Source of the DNA: Palsa-360 sp963710315
Lineage (GTDB): Bacteria > Acidobacteriota > Terriglobia > Acidiferrales > UBA7541
DNA length: 64,000 nucleotides
Direction: 5' to 3'
NCBI GenBank assembly: GCA_963710315.1
Contig: CAVPZW010000002.1
Location: 121,026 to 185,025 of the forward strand
Shown: positions 1-8,644 of the stretch, one piece after another
How positions within the stretch are numbered: position 1 is the first letter of the stretch
How the letters are laid out: each line of letters starts with the position of its first letter
Position numbers and translations under genes: made by a program
The notes under the pieces: generated by a model
Seen by the model: the letters and a program-made list of their open reading frames with translations, nothing else
The model's database searches: none
What the model was told of the DNA's origin: nothing

Positions 1-2
1 CG

Positions 3-917
3 GCACTCGTCCCAGGGAGCACCATCGCCGTGGTCGCGCCGGCCAGCTCCGCGAAGGATGAGCGCATTCAGCGCGGCTGCGAAACGCTAGGTCTCCTTGA
101 TTTTCGCGTGAAGCGATACCCCTCTAAACACAAACCGGACGGTTTTTTCTCCGCGCCGCTTGGCGAGCGCCGCAAACAATTGCAGGACGCGCTGACGCGC
201 CCGGATATTGCGGCGGTGTTGTGCTCGCGCGGCGGATACGGCAGCACGGAAATTCTTGACGGGCTGAAAACCGCGCGCCTCAAGCAGCCCAAAATATTTT
301 GCGCCTTCAGCGATCTGACGTCGGTGCACATTTTCTTGTGGCAGAAGCTTGGCTGGGTCACATTTTATGGTCCGCTGGTCGCTGGCGGGTTTGACGCTGG
401 ACCCAACGCCACCGGCGGCTTCGATCCGGACACATTCATGTGGGCCATGACGGCCACTAATAGCGGCTGGAGCGTGCCGCTGGAAGGCGAAACGTTTACG
501 CGCGGCAAAGCCGAGGGAACTTTGCTGGGCGGATGCATCACGCTGATCGAAACGTCGATTGGCACGCCGTGGGAGCTGGATACGCGCGGCTCCATCCTAT
601 TGCTCGAGGACCGTGGAGTGAAACCTTACCAGCTCGATCGCATGCTGATGCACTTGAAGCAGGCCGGAAAATTTGAAGGCGTGCGCGGAATTATTCTGGG
701 CGAATTCCCAGACTCGGAAACGCCTGAAGGCAGTTCCGTGGGGGTCGCGGATGTGTGCAAGCGCGTGCTCGGCCCGCTGCGCATTCCCATCGTGTACGGC
801 GCGCCGGTAGGCCACACCACGCGGCCCATGCTCACCATGCCGCTGGGCGTTCGCGCAAAACTGTACGCATCGGGCGAAGGGCGCATCGACATTCTGGAGC
901 CGGCGGTGCGCGCATGA
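3..917 (+). CDS. LD-carboxypeptidase (peptidase family S66), 5' end cut by window
   Basis: The reading frame is open from the first bases of the window and already encodes conserved sequence (VPGSTIAVVAPASS) before the first internal GTG at 30, so the true start lies upstream. The family cleaves the L-Lys/Dap-D-Ala bond of cytoplasmic muropeptides (LdcA) or related amide bonds (MccF). Visible S66 hallmarks are the nucleophile-elbow segment CSRGGYGS, the Glu in LLEDRGVKPYQLDRML and the C-terminal His in VGHTTRPMLTMPLG, which together supply the Ser-Glu-His triad. The stop overlaps the mpl start by 4 bp (ATGA), suggesting translational coupling. Pairing with mpl favours a role in murein recycling: the tetrapeptide is trimmed to the tripeptide that Mpl re-attaches. 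A MccF-like immunity function cannot be excluded from sequence alone. Confidence 0.9.
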   Translation, partial: ALVPGSTIAVVAPASSAKDERIQRGCETLGLLDFRVKRYPSKHKPDGFFSAPLGERRKQLQDALTRPDIAAVLCSRGGYGSTEILDGLKTARLKQPKIFCAFSDLTSVHIFLWQKLGWVTFYGPLVAGGFDAGPNATGGFDPDTFMWAMTATNSGWSVPLEGETFTRGKAEGTLLGGCITLIETSIGTPWELDTRGSILLLEDRGVKPYQLDRMLMHLKQAGKFEGVRGIILGEFPDSETPEGSSVGVADVCKRVLGPLRIPIVYGAPVGHTTRPMLTMPLGVRAKLYASGEGRIDILEPAVRA

Positions 918-2347
918 CGCGGCCCTTGCATTTTCATCTTTCGGGAATCGGCGGTGCGGCCATGACGCCTCTTGCCGGAATGCTGGTGGAAAGCGGCCAC
1001 CGCGTGACCGGCTCGGATGCAGGTGTCTATCCGCCCGCGTCGACGCTGCTGGAAACTCTTGGCATTCCTTGGACCAACGGATTCAGCGCCGCGAATCTCG
1101 ATCCCACGCCGGACATCGTGGTGATCGGCAATGCGCTGTCGCGCGGCAATCCGGAAGTGGAAGCGGTGCTGGACAACAAGATTCCGTACCGTTCGCTTCC
1201 GCAAACGCTCGAAGAGTTTTTCCTTCCCGGACACGATTCGCTGGTGGTAACCGGAACGCACGGCAAAACCACCACCACCTCCATGCTCTCCTGGATTTTG
1301 CATCACGCCGGGCGGCATCCCAATTTCCTGATCGGCGGCGTGGCCGAAAATTTTGGGCGCAGCTTTGGCCTGGGCGGAGGAAAGGAATTCGTTCTGGAGG
1401 GCGATGAATACGACTCCGCTTTCTTCGACAAAGCGCCAAAATTTCTGCATTACCATCCGCAGGAAGTAATTCTCACCTCGCTGGAATTCGATCACGCTGA
1501 TATTTACGAAAACCTTGCGGCCATCGAGCTGCAATTCCGGCGACTAGTGAATCTGGTGCCGCGGAGCGGGCGAATCGTGGCCTGGGCCGAGAGCGCAAAC
1601 GTTCGCGGCGTTTTGCAAAAAGCCTTCTGTCCCGTGGAAACGTACGGCTTCGAGCCTGGAGTGGATTGGCTCGCGGGCGATCTGGAATTTGCGGATGGCG
1701 AGACGCGATTCCGACTTTCGCGCGACGGGCAGGAAGTTGCGCGGGTGAGCATGTCGCTAGCCGGCCGGCACAATGTTCTGAACGCAGTTGCGGCCATCGC
1801 CATCGCGCACGGCCGCGGCGTCAGCAGCGAAGCGATTGCTTCGGCAATGGCCGAGTTTCGCGGCGTTCTGCGGCGCCTGGAAGTGAAAGGGGAATCGTCC
1901 GGAGTGCTGGTGGTGGACGATTTCGCGCACCACCCGACCGCGATACGCGCCACGTTAGATGCGGCGCGCAACCGCTGGCCCGGCAGAAAATTGTGGGCCG
2001 TGTTCGAGCCGCGCTCCAATACCATGCGTCGCAAGGTTTTTGAGAGCGATCTTGCCGCGTCCATGGCCACGGCGGATGCGGCTGTGCTGGGCGCGGTGAA
2101 CCGCGCAAATCTCTTGAGTGACGCGGAGAGAATGTCTCCCGCGCGCGTTCTGGAAACGATTCGCGGCGCTGGACGCAAGGCCGAGGGATTCGATACCGCC
2201 GAGGAAATTGCGGACTATCTCGCCGCGGAAACCCACGCCGGCGATCTGGTCCTGGTGATGTCCAACGGCAGCTTTGACGGGTTGTGCGGCAAACTGCTCG
2301 CCAAGTTGCAGGAGCGCGGCGCACCGGCGGGGAAATTCAAGGCATGA
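914..2347 (+). CDS. mpl: Mpl, UDP-MurNAc:L-Ala-gamma-D-Glu-meso-Dap ligase
   Basis: This is a Mur-ligase family enzyme of 477 residues that joins recycled murein tripeptide to UDP-MurNAc in the cytoplasm. The N-terminal Rossmann segment (FHLSGIGGAAMTPLAGML) is followed by the ATP-binding loop VTGTHGKTTTTSML, the metal/substrate stretch EGDEYDSAFFDKAPKF and the central-domain LEFDHADIY. The C-terminal Mur domain has the DDFAHHPTAIRATL motif typical of Mpl/MurC. The frame stays open upstream, but the ATG at 914 is chosen because it overlaps the LD-carboxypeptidase stop and begins the conserved N-terminus. The lack of an N-terminal extension and the EYDSAFFDK motif favour Mpl over MurC. The stop overlaps the next gene by 4 bp. 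Confidence 0.95.
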   Translation: MTRPLHFHLSGIGGAAMTPLAGMLVESGHRVTGSDAGVYPPASTLLETLGIPWTNGFSAANLDPTPDIVVIGNALSRGNPEVEAVLDNKIPYRSLPQTLEEFFLPGHDSLVVTGTHGKTTTTSMLSWILHHAGRHPNFLIGGVAENFGRSFGLGGGKEFVLEGDEYDSAFFDKAPKFLHYHPQEVILTSLEFDHADIYENLAAIELQFRRLVNLVPRSGRIVAWAESANVRGVLQKAFCPVETYGFEPGVDWLAGDLEFADGETRFRLSRDGQEVARVSMSLAGRHNVLNAVAAIAIAHGRGVSSEAIASAMAEFRGVLRRLEVKGESSGVLVVDDFAHHPTAIRATLDAARNRWPGRKLWAVFEPRSNTMRRKVFESDLAASMATADAAVLGAVNRANLLSDAERMSPARVLETIRGAGRKAEGFDTAEEIADYLAAETHAGDLVLVMSNGSFDGLCGKLLAKLQERGAPAGKFKA

Positions 2348-4146
2348 TGTTTCGTTTGCGCGTCTGGCCCTGCGCAGCAATCCTCGCGGCGCTCTTCTGC
2401 TTTGCATCGCGTGCAAGTGCCACCATCGACTACGCGGTTTCGCTTTCTCATCCCGAAAGGCACATCTTTGGTGTGACCATGCGCGTGCCGAATGTGCGCG
2501 ATCAAGTCACGCTGCAAATGCCCGCATGGAACGCCCTCTACCAGATTCGCGATTTTACCTCGCACATGATTCATGTAGTTGCCAAAGACGACGACGGACA
2601 TGCGCTGCCTCTGCGCAAGCTCGACAAGCAAACCTGGACGGTAACCGCCAGCGGTACAGTCACCGTGAGCTACGGCATCCTGTGGGATGATCCTGGGCCG
2701 TTTGCTTCGCAATTGAATCCCGACCACGCGTTCATCAATTTTGCGATGCTGCTGTTGTACGTGCCCGAGCGCAGAGCCGAGGATGCGAAGGTAGTGTTCG
2801 ATGATGTGCCGGAAGGCTGGCGCGTGGCCGTCGAACTGGAAGCCGCGGGAGCATCCGCGGGACGCCGCTCCGGCGCATATGAAGCGCCAAGCTACGATGC
2901 GCTGGTGGACGCTCCGGTGGAAATCGGCCATTTCGACGAATACCGCATGGAGGCGGGCGGACGCTCCGTTCGCATTGTCGTTCACGGAGACCCGGGCGAT
3001 CGCTCGCGGCTTGTGGAATCGCTGAAGCGCATCGTGGATTACGACGTTTCGCTCATGGGCGGCGCGCCGTTCCGCGAATATATGTTTCTGTTTCACGTTG
3101 GAAGCAATTTCGGCGGCGGCGGAATGGAGCACATGAATTGCACAGCCATTTCCGCGGACGTTCCGGCGCAGCTGCCCACCTATTCGGCGCATGAATTTTT
3201 TCACGCCTGGAACGTGAAGCGCATTCGCCCGCAGGCTCTTGAGCCGGTGGATTACACCCGTGAAATGTGGACGCGTTCGTTGTGGTTTGCAGAAGGCGTG
3301 ACAAGCACCTATGCGGCCTACGCGCTGGAACGCACGGGGCTGTGGTCCACGCAGCAGTTTTATGCCAATCTCGCCGACCAGATCAGAGAGCTGCAATCGC
3401 GCCCCGCGCACCGCTGGCAAAGCGTCGAGCAATCCAGCCTGGATGCCTGGCTCGAAAAATATCCGCTGTACACGCGCCCCGAGGAGAGCATCTCGTACTA
3501 CAACAAGGGGCAGATCGTAGGAGTGCTGCTGGATATCGAGATCCGCGACCGCACCGAGAATCGCGCCGGCCTGGACGATGTCCTGCGAACGCTGAATGAG
3601 GAGTACGCCAAAGCCGGCCGGTTCTATGATGAAAGCGATGGATTGCGCGCCGCGATGCAAGAAGTGATTGGCAAAAAGGCTCCCTCGGCCAACGCCGACC
3701 TGAGCGATTTTTTTAATCGCTACATTTCAGGGACGGAAGAAATCCCCTATTCGAATTTTCTCATGCAAGCCGGATTGACCCTGCGCGAAACCAGCCAACG
3801 CCGTGCCGCGCTCGGTTTCTCCGTCAGCCACGACAGCGCGGCCACCACGGCGATTGCATCCGTGGACCGCGAAAGCGCGGCCAGCGACGCGGGCTTGAAA
3901 GAAGGCGATGCGCTGATTGCGCTGAATGGCGAACCATTTCCGCGCGTCCCGGAACGCTGGTTGCGCGAACATCAGCCCGAGGAACGCGTTACAATAAGAA
4001 TTCAACGGGGCGGGGAAGAAATGGATTTTTCCTTCCCGCTCGGGCGGCAAACCGATGCGGTTTACCAGATTACGGAAATCGCGTCACCCACGGAAAGGCA
4101 GCGGCGCATTCGAGAGGGCATTCTGCGCGGCGTGACCACTCCCTGA
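2344..4146 (+). CDS. Exported M61-family metallopeptidase with PDZ domain
   Basis: A 600-residue protein that begins with a signal peptide (positively charged start, hydrophobic core, cleavage near ASRASA), so it should act outside the cytoplasm. The M61 (glycyl aminopeptidase-like) zinc site is visible as HEFFH in SAHEFFHAWNVKRIRP, with the downstream Glu ligand in WFAEGVTSTYA. The N-terminal third is the beta-rich M61 domain. Residues about 490-580 form a PDZ domain (AALGFSVSHD, then SAASDAGLKEGDALIALNGE). It overlaps mpl by ATGA and lies 1 bp ahead of plsC, so it is probably co-transcribed with the murein-recycling genes. Substrate unknown; the family cleaves peptides with N-terminal Gly or Ala. 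Confidence 0.92.
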   Translation: MMFRLRVWPCAAILAALFCFASRASATIDYAVSLSHPERHIFGVTMRVPNVRDQVTLQMPAWNALYQIRDFTSHMIHVVAKDDDGHALPLRKLDKQTWTVTASGTVTVSYGILWDDPGPFASQLNPDHAFINFAMLLLYVPERRAEDAKVVFDDVPEGWRVAVELEAAGASAGRRSGAYEAPSYDALVDAPVEIGHFDEYRMEAGGRSVRIVVHGDPGDRSRLVESLKRIVDYDVSLMGGAPFREYMFLFHVGSNFGGGGMEHMNCTAISADVPAQLPTYSAHEFFHAWNVKRIRPQALEPVDYTREMWTRSLWFAEGVTSTYAAYALERTGLWSTQQFYANLADQIRELQSRPAHRWQSVEQSSLDAWLEKYPLYTRPEESISYYNKGQIVGVLLDIEIRDRTENRAGLDDVLRTLNEEYAKAGRFYDESDGLRAAMQEVIGKKAPSANADLSDFFNRYISGTEEIPYSNFLMQAGLTLRETSQRRAALGFSVSHDSAATTAIASVDRESAASDAGLKEGDALIALNGEPFPRVPERWLREHQPEERVTIRIQRGGEEMDFSFPLGRQTDAVYQITEIASPTERQRRIREGILRGVTTP

Positions 4147-4147
4147 A

Positions 4148-4864
4148 ATGATACGCACAGCATTTGTCGCTTTGGCGATGGGGCTCTGCACCCTTGTGCT
4201 TGGGCCTCCGCTCATTTTGCTCACGCTGCTGACCAAATCCGCGACGCTCATGTATTGGACCGGCGTGAAGATGGTGGTGTACGTCACGCGCATTGCCGGT
4301 GAAAAAGTGACCGTGGAAGGCCGCGAAAATATTCCTCCGGGCGCCTGCCTGTTTGCCGCAAATCACACCAGCAACGCCGACGCGCCTGCCATTGTCGGCG
4401 CAATCCCCCGGCGCATCTCCATCATCGGACGGAAGTCACTGTTCGATATTCCTGTTGTGGGCATGGCTTTTCGGCTGGCGAAATTCGTTCCGATCGACCG
4501 CGAGAATCGCGACGCTGCGCTGGCCAGCGTCAAGCAAGCCGTGGAATATGCGCGCGAAGGATTTTCTTTTCTCGTTTATCCCGAAGGAACGCGCAGCCCG
4601 GACGGCCGCCTTCGCCGTTTCAAGAAGGGTTCCTTCGCCATCGCCATCGAGGCCGGCATTCCGATTGTTCCGGTGGCTTGCTCGGGAGCGCATCGCATCA
4701 TGCCCAAAAACTCGCTCATCGTGCGCCCCGGAAAAGTTACCGTGAAATTTGGGAAGCCCATCGATGCGTCGGCATATACGGTCGAGCAGCGCGATGAACT
4801 CGCGCGGATCGTGCACGACGCGGTTGCCGCCGACCTTCCGGATGACCAAAAACCCGCCGACTGA
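4148..4864 (+). CDS. plsC: 1-acyl-sn-glycerol-3-phosphate acyltransferase
   Basis: This is a 238-residue lysophospholipid acyltransferase that converts lysophosphatidic acid to phosphatidic acid at the inner membrane. The N-terminal ~35 residues are a hydrophobic membrane anchor. The catalytic HX4D motif is in ANHTSNADAP. Further acceptor-binding blocks are FVPIDRENR, YPEGTRSPDGRLRRFKKG and IPIVPVACSGAHRIMPK. The ATG follows the M61 gene stop by one base, so it is likely the last gene of the operon that starts before the window. It converges on lpxD with a 64-bp gap. Confidence 0.95.
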   Translation: MIRTAFVALAMGLCTLVLGPPLILLTLLTKSATLMYWTGVKMVVYVTRIAGEKVTVEGRENIPPGACLFAANHTSNADAPAIVGAIPRRISIIGRKSLFDIPVVGMAFRLAKFVPIDRENRDAALASVKQAVEYAREGFSFLVYPEGTRSPDGRLRRFKKGSFAIAIEAGIPIVPVACSGAHRIMPKNSLIVRPGKVTVKFGKPIDASAYTVEQRDELARIVHDAVAADLPDDQKPAD

Positions 4865-4928
4865 ATTTGTTTCCAATGAAAAATAATTGAGTTCTATAAA
4901 CGGTAAGCTAAGGCTCGCGTACGCCTTG

Positions 4929-5969
4929 CTATTCTTCGGATTTGGGGTTGCCCAATTCTCCGTTGAGCCGCCGCACACTCTTGTATATTTCGGGCAGATG
5001 TTTGAACGCCGCAATGGCCCTTATGAACAATTTATTTTCCAGGACAGGAGTGCCGGACCATACACCGGCTGTCGGAACGTCCGTGTGCATGGCGCTCTGC
5101 GCCGTGATGATGGCACCGTCGGCGATGTCGAGGTGTCCCGCCGATCCAACCTGTCCGGCAAGAATGCAGCGATTTCCCACGCGCGTCGATCCCGCCAGGC
5201 CCACCTGGCCGCACAAGATGGAGTCCTCGCCCACATCGCAGGCATGGCCCACCAGTACCAGATCGTCGATCTTGGCTCCGCGGCGGATGCGGGTTTCGCC
5301 GACGGTGGCGCGGTCGATGCAGGAGTTGGCCTGAATTTCCACGTCATCCTCGATGATGACCGGCGCGTTCTGCATGATCTTGTGCCATCGCCCCTCGGAA
5401 TTTTTCGCGAAGCCGAATCCGTCGCCGCCGATCACCACGCCATTTTGAAGGATCACGCGGTCCCCGATGCTGCATCCCTCGCGCACCACGGTTTGCGAAT
5501 GCGCCAGAAAATCGTCGCCAATGCGCGTGTTGCGATAAATGGTCACCAGGCTGTGCAGCACCGCATTGCGCCCGATTTCCACGCCCTCGTCCACAAAGCA
5601 GTGCGGCCCGATGTGCGCCCCTTCGCCAATCTTTGCCGACTTGGCCACGACGGCGCTGGGATGAATTCCCGGCGGATATGCGGCAGGCGTTGAAAATAAT
5701 TCAATGGCGCGCGCGAAATCAAAGTAGGGATTCTTGGAGCGAATCGCGGCGAGCGGCGGCAGTCCGGGAGCGCGTTCGATCACGGTCTTCTCGTCCACGA
5801 ACACGGCCGATGCCAGCGTCTTCGACAGCTCGCGGGAATACTTTGGGTTGCTCAAAAACGTAATTTCGCCGGCCTTTGCGCTCTCGATTCCCGCAACGCC
5901 ATGCAGGTCCACGTTTTCCCCGCCTTCCAATTTGCAGCCCAATCGTGCGGCCAATTCGCCGAGCTTCAT
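4929..5969 (-). CDS. lpxD: UDP-3-O-acylglucosamine N-acyltransferase LpxD
   Basis: A 346-residue enzyme of lipid A synthesis that N-acylates UDP-3-O-acyl-glucosamine. The N-terminal uridine-binding domain (KLGELAARLGCKLEGG to FARAIELFSTP) is followed by the left-handed beta-helix of hexapeptide repeats (about residues 100-310). The likely catalytic His is in LVLVGHACDVGED, and the acyl-pocket region VIGGDGFGFAKNSEGRWHK is present. The start is set at the ATG at 5969 because AGGAG lies 10 bases ahead and the family N-terminus begins there; the open frame extends further upstream without similarity. No other lpx or fab genes lie nearby. Confidence 0.95.
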   Translation of the reverse strand: MKLGELAARLGCKLEGGENVDLHGVAGIESAKAGEITFLSNPKYSRELSKTLASAVFVDEKTVIERAPGLPPLAAIRSKNPYFDFARAIELFSTPAAYPPGIHPSAVVAKSAKIGEGAHIGPHCFVDEGVEIGRNAVLHSLVTIYRNTRIGDDFLAHSQTVVREGCSIGDRVILQNGVVIGGDGFGFAKNSEGRWHKIMQNAPVIIEDDVEIQANSCIDRATVGETRIRRGAKIDDLVLVGHACDVGEDSILCGQVGLAGSTRVGNRCILAGQVGSAGHLDIADGAIITAQSAMHTDVPTAGVWSGTPVLENKLFIRAIAAFKHLPEIYKSVRRLNGELGNPKSEE

Positions 5970-6192
5970 GTCTGGTTCTCCTGGAAAAATCGATTCGGTA
6001 ACTTCCGAAAGCTTTGCCGCCCCTTGCTCAATGTACATCATTGCAAGGCGAGGCCGAAATTGGAACACGTCTCGGAAAATGCGCTTTTATAAATCTTGGG
6101 AAGCAGGGAAGATCGCAGTGCCTCTGGTATTATGTAGCCGTTCCACGGTTTGCATGAATCAGTTCCGGATGTCCGCTAAGAAGGAGGATGCT

Positions 6193-6387
6193 ATGGGAGT
6201 CACTTTGTATGGCCTGTGTCCGGCCTGTAACAATCGTTTTTACAGCGCCGGTGCGCCAAAATTCTGCGGCAAGTGCGGCACTCCCGTGATCACCAATTGC
6301 CCGAAATGCAACACACCACTGGCGCATTACAAGGAGCACCTTGCCGATTTCTGCGAAGCGTGCGGGAACGGCCTGCGCAACCAATAG
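6193..6387 (+). CDS. Small zinc-ribbon protein
   Basis: A 64-residue protein with four CxxC knuckles (CPAC, CGKC, CPKC, CEAC) evenly spaced along almost its whole length, which predicts two treble-clef or ribbon zinc sites. The start is assigned to the ATG at 6193 because a strong AAGGAGG lies at 6181-6187; an in-frame ATG at 6154 would add 13 residues but has no good ribosome-binding site. It lies head-to-tail with lpxD across a short divergent gap. No function can be named; the pattern suits an adaptor or nucleic-acid-binding protein. Confidence 0.8.
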   Translation: MGVTLYGLCPACNNRFYSAGAPKFCGKCGTPVITNCPKCNTPLAHYKEHLADFCEACGNGLRNQ

Positions 6388-6399
6388 TTGCGCGTTGAG

Positions 6400-6882
6400 T
6401 TATTCGTTGAAAAGTCCGGGTTGCGGCGGTGCAGGGGGCTTGCGCCGCGCGATTCCCACAACGCCCAGCACGGTCATTTGCGTCAGCGCGGCGCGTGGAA
6501 TAAAAATTTTCAGTGTAGTCCCATGCAGGTCGGGCGGAGTGATTTGTACTCCGCGGTCCAGCAGGGAAAGTAAATCGTTTGGCACCACGCCTTCGATGCT
6601 GTCTTCGTCGCGGAATTTCAAACGAACCCACAAGCCATCCAACTTGGGGCGAGATAGAAATACCTTTCGTTCGGGCTCGAAATTGTCGGCGAAATCGCGC
6701 ACAAAATAAATGCTGCGAACATCTTTCATCTCGAAATTTCGCTGCTCCCCATCGGGCGTAAGCAGCTCGATGGTTTCCGAATCGCCAAGTCTTCCAGGGT
6801 TTAGATAGCCGCGCAGGTCATTGCGATCGAAAAATCGCACCACCACTTTTTTGTGCGTAGAAGATGGAGTTCGTGCTTTCAC
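6400..6882 (-). CDS. Conserved hypothetical protein, beta-rich
   Basis: A 160-residue protein without signal peptide or membrane segment. The N-terminal half (VVVRFFDRNDLRGYLNPG, then IELLTPDGEQRNFEMKDV) and the centre (WVRLKFRDEDSIEGVVPND) look like two repeats of a small beta module that binds or senses something through alternating strands. I recall similar proteins of unknown function being common in Acidobacteria, but I cannot assign a role. The start is GTG at 6882, and a sigma70-like promoter precedes it. It converges with the zinc-ribbon gene (12-bp gap) and diverges from murJ. Confidence 0.75.
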   Translation of the reverse strand: MKARTPSSTHKKVVVRFFDRNDLRGYLNPGRLGDSETIELLTPDGEQRNFEMKDVRSIYFVRDFADNFEPERKVFLSRPKLDGLWVRLKFRDEDSIEGVVPNDLLSLLDRGVQITPPDLHGTTLKIFIPRAALTQMTVLGVVGIARRKPPAPPQPGLFNE

Positions 6883-6924
6883 GGGAGCGGGCTCGAGCGC
6901 GGGCCTTGCGAGTCGAGCGCAACT

Positions 6925-6954
6925 ATGTTATGTTAAGCGATCTTTTGCTGTCAA
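6925..6954 (-). promoter_or_regulatory. Candidate sigma70 promoter for the 160-aa protein
   Basis: On the minus strand a perfect TTGACA (6949-6954) is followed after 18 bp by TAACAT (6925-6930), giving a predicted transcript start about 36 nt before the GTG at 6882. The gap is divergent with murJ. Confidence 0.5.
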
Positions 6955-7018
6955 GTGTATATTTTTCAAAGGCTTAGACCGAGTTTTAGAAGGGGGCTGG
7001 GGCTGAGGCCTCGCTCAT

Positions 7019-8638
7019 TTGACCGAAACTGTCACTCATAAGCGGCAGATACTCAAGTCTGCTTCCATCATCAGCGTCATTACGATTGTCAGCCGGATTC
7101 TCGGATACGTCCGTGACCAGCGCTTGACCCTTCTCTTGGGCACCTCTGGTCTGGCCGATTCCTTCGTGCTGGCGTACCGCATACCCAATGTCCTTCGTCG
7201 GCTGGTTGGCGAAGGCTCGATGACTGCTTCCTTCATTCCAGTTTTTACCGACTACATGAGGAATCGCACGCGGGAAGAGACCTGGGAGTTCGCCAACCGC
7301 CTGTTTTGGACTTTTTGCGTGATCTTGTCCGCTCTGACCGTGCTGGGAGTTATTTTTTCTCCTCTCTTCGTGCGTTTCTTCTCCATGTTTGGAAAGAATC
7401 AGGTTCAATTCGAAGCCATCTATTTGAATCGATTGATGTTCCCGTACATTCTGTTCATCGGAATGGCGGCCATGGCCATGGCCATCTTGAACTGTTTTCA
7501 CATCTTTGGGCCGCCTGCCGCCACGCCCATTTTGCTGAATATCTCTTTTATTGTCTTTTCCGTGGCGGCGGTGTGGAAGCATTTCTCAAGCCCTGCGGCG
7601 GCGCTCGCTGTGGGCGTGCTGGTGGGCGGCATTTTTCAGTTTTTTTGGCAGGTTCCGCAGCTGGTCAAGCGCGGCATGAATTTTAAATTGGATGTCTCGT
7701 TTTCGGACCCGGGAGTCCGGCGCGTGGCGCGGCTGATGATTCCGGGGTTTATCGGAATGGGCATCGCGCAAATCAATCTGCTGGTGGATACGATTTTTGC
7801 CAATGCCAAGGTGATGCCGGAAGGAAGCCTGGTATCTCTGTATGTGGCGGACCGCGTGACCGAACTCGTTCTCGGCGGATACGCCATCGCCGTGGCCACG
7901 GCCATTCTCCCCATGATGTCGCATCAAGCCGCTGCCGGGGATCACGAGGGGATGAAGAAGACCTTTCTTTTTGCGCTGCGCATCGTTTCGTTTATCACCA
8001 TTCCCGCGGCGGTTGGCCTGGTGATCCTGCGCGAGCCGATCGTGCAAGTGCTTTTCCAGCACGGCCGGTTCGTGGCGGAGTCCACACGCCTGACGGCGCG
8101 CGCCTTGCTATATTATTCCCTGGGCCTGCCGGCATTTGCGGCTGTTAAGTTGATCGTTCCGGCGTTTTACTCGACGCAGGACACGCGGACTCCGGTGCGC
8201 GTCGCCGTGCTGGCCATGCTTGCAAACGTGCTGCTGAATGTCATATTTCTATTTTACTTTTTTGCGAAGCTGAAAAACGGCGGCCCCGCGCTGGCCAGCG
8301 CCCTGGCCGGCTACTTCAATGTTTTCACCTTATTTGTTATTTTTCGTTTGCGCTTTGGAAGGCTGGGAACCCGCGACATCGCGGCATCGCTGGCAAAAAT
8401 CGCTGTGTGCGCGGGGGCCATGGGCGTAGTCTGCTGGGGGACGCTGCGCTATTCGCATTTTGACAGCATCGAGCATTTCCTGCCCCGGCTGGCTGTGTTT
8501 GTTGCGCTGATCGGCTCGGCGACGCTCACGTATCTGGGACTGGCCTGGGCCATGCGCTGCGCCGAGATTGGCGAGGTCTACGGCATTGCATTTCATTCCG
8601 CCGGCGCGGAACCCGGCAAGCAGGGAATTGTAGGGTAA
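7019..8638 (+). CDS. murJ: Lipid II flippase MurJ
   Basis: This is a 539-residue polytopic membrane protein of the MVF/MOP superfamily, with about 14 hydrophobic segments. It flips the peptidoglycan precursor lipid II across the inner membrane. Family signatures are ASIISVITIVSRILGYVRD, ADSFVLAYRIPNVLRRL, GEGSMTASFIPVF and ILREPIVQVLFQHGRF. The essential cavity arginines are consistent with the VRD and RLVGEG segments. The start is TTG at 7019. The stop is 6 bp from xerD, so the two are probably co-transcribed. Confidence 0.95.
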   Translation: MTETVTHKRQILKSASIISVITIVSRILGYVRDQRLTLLLGTSGLADSFVLAYRIPNVLRRLVGEGSMTASFIPVFTDYMRNRTREETWEFANRLFWTFCVILSALTVLGVIFSPLFVRFFSMFGKNQVQFEAIYLNRLMFPYILFIGMAAMAMAILNCFHIFGPPAATPILLNISFIVFSVAAVWKHFSSPAAALAVGVLVGGIFQFFWQVPQLVKRGMNFKLDVSFSDPGVRRVARLMIPGFIGMGIAQINLLVDTIFANAKVMPEGSLVSLYVADRVTELVLGGYAIAVATAILPMMSHQAAAGDHEGMKKTFLFALRIVSFITIPAAVGLVILREPIVQVLFQHGRFVAESTRLTARALLYYSLGLPAFAAVKLIVPAFYSTQDTRTPVRVAVLAMLANVLLNVIFLFYFFAKLKNGGPALASALAGYFNVFTLFVIFRLRFGRLGTRDIAASLAKIAVCAGAMGVVCWGTLRYSHFDSIEHFLPRLAVFVALIGSATLTYLGLAWAMRCAEIGEVYGIAFHSAGAEPGKQGIVG

Positions 8639-8644
8639 ACAACT

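Noticed and set aside
2215..3660. Long open frame on the minus strand opposite mpl and the M61 gene
   Set aside because: It lacks any family motif and mirrors the codon bias of two well-supported genes; such shadows are common in GC-rich DNA. The same holds for the one at 8330-9661.
6911..6938. A dif-like sequence (GCGCA ... TTATGTTAA) upstream of murJ and 1.7 kb from xerD
   Set aside because: The right arm matches the XerD half-site well, but the left arm fits poorly and the centre would be only 3 bases instead of about 6. The bases are also explained by the -10 box of a minus-strand promoter.
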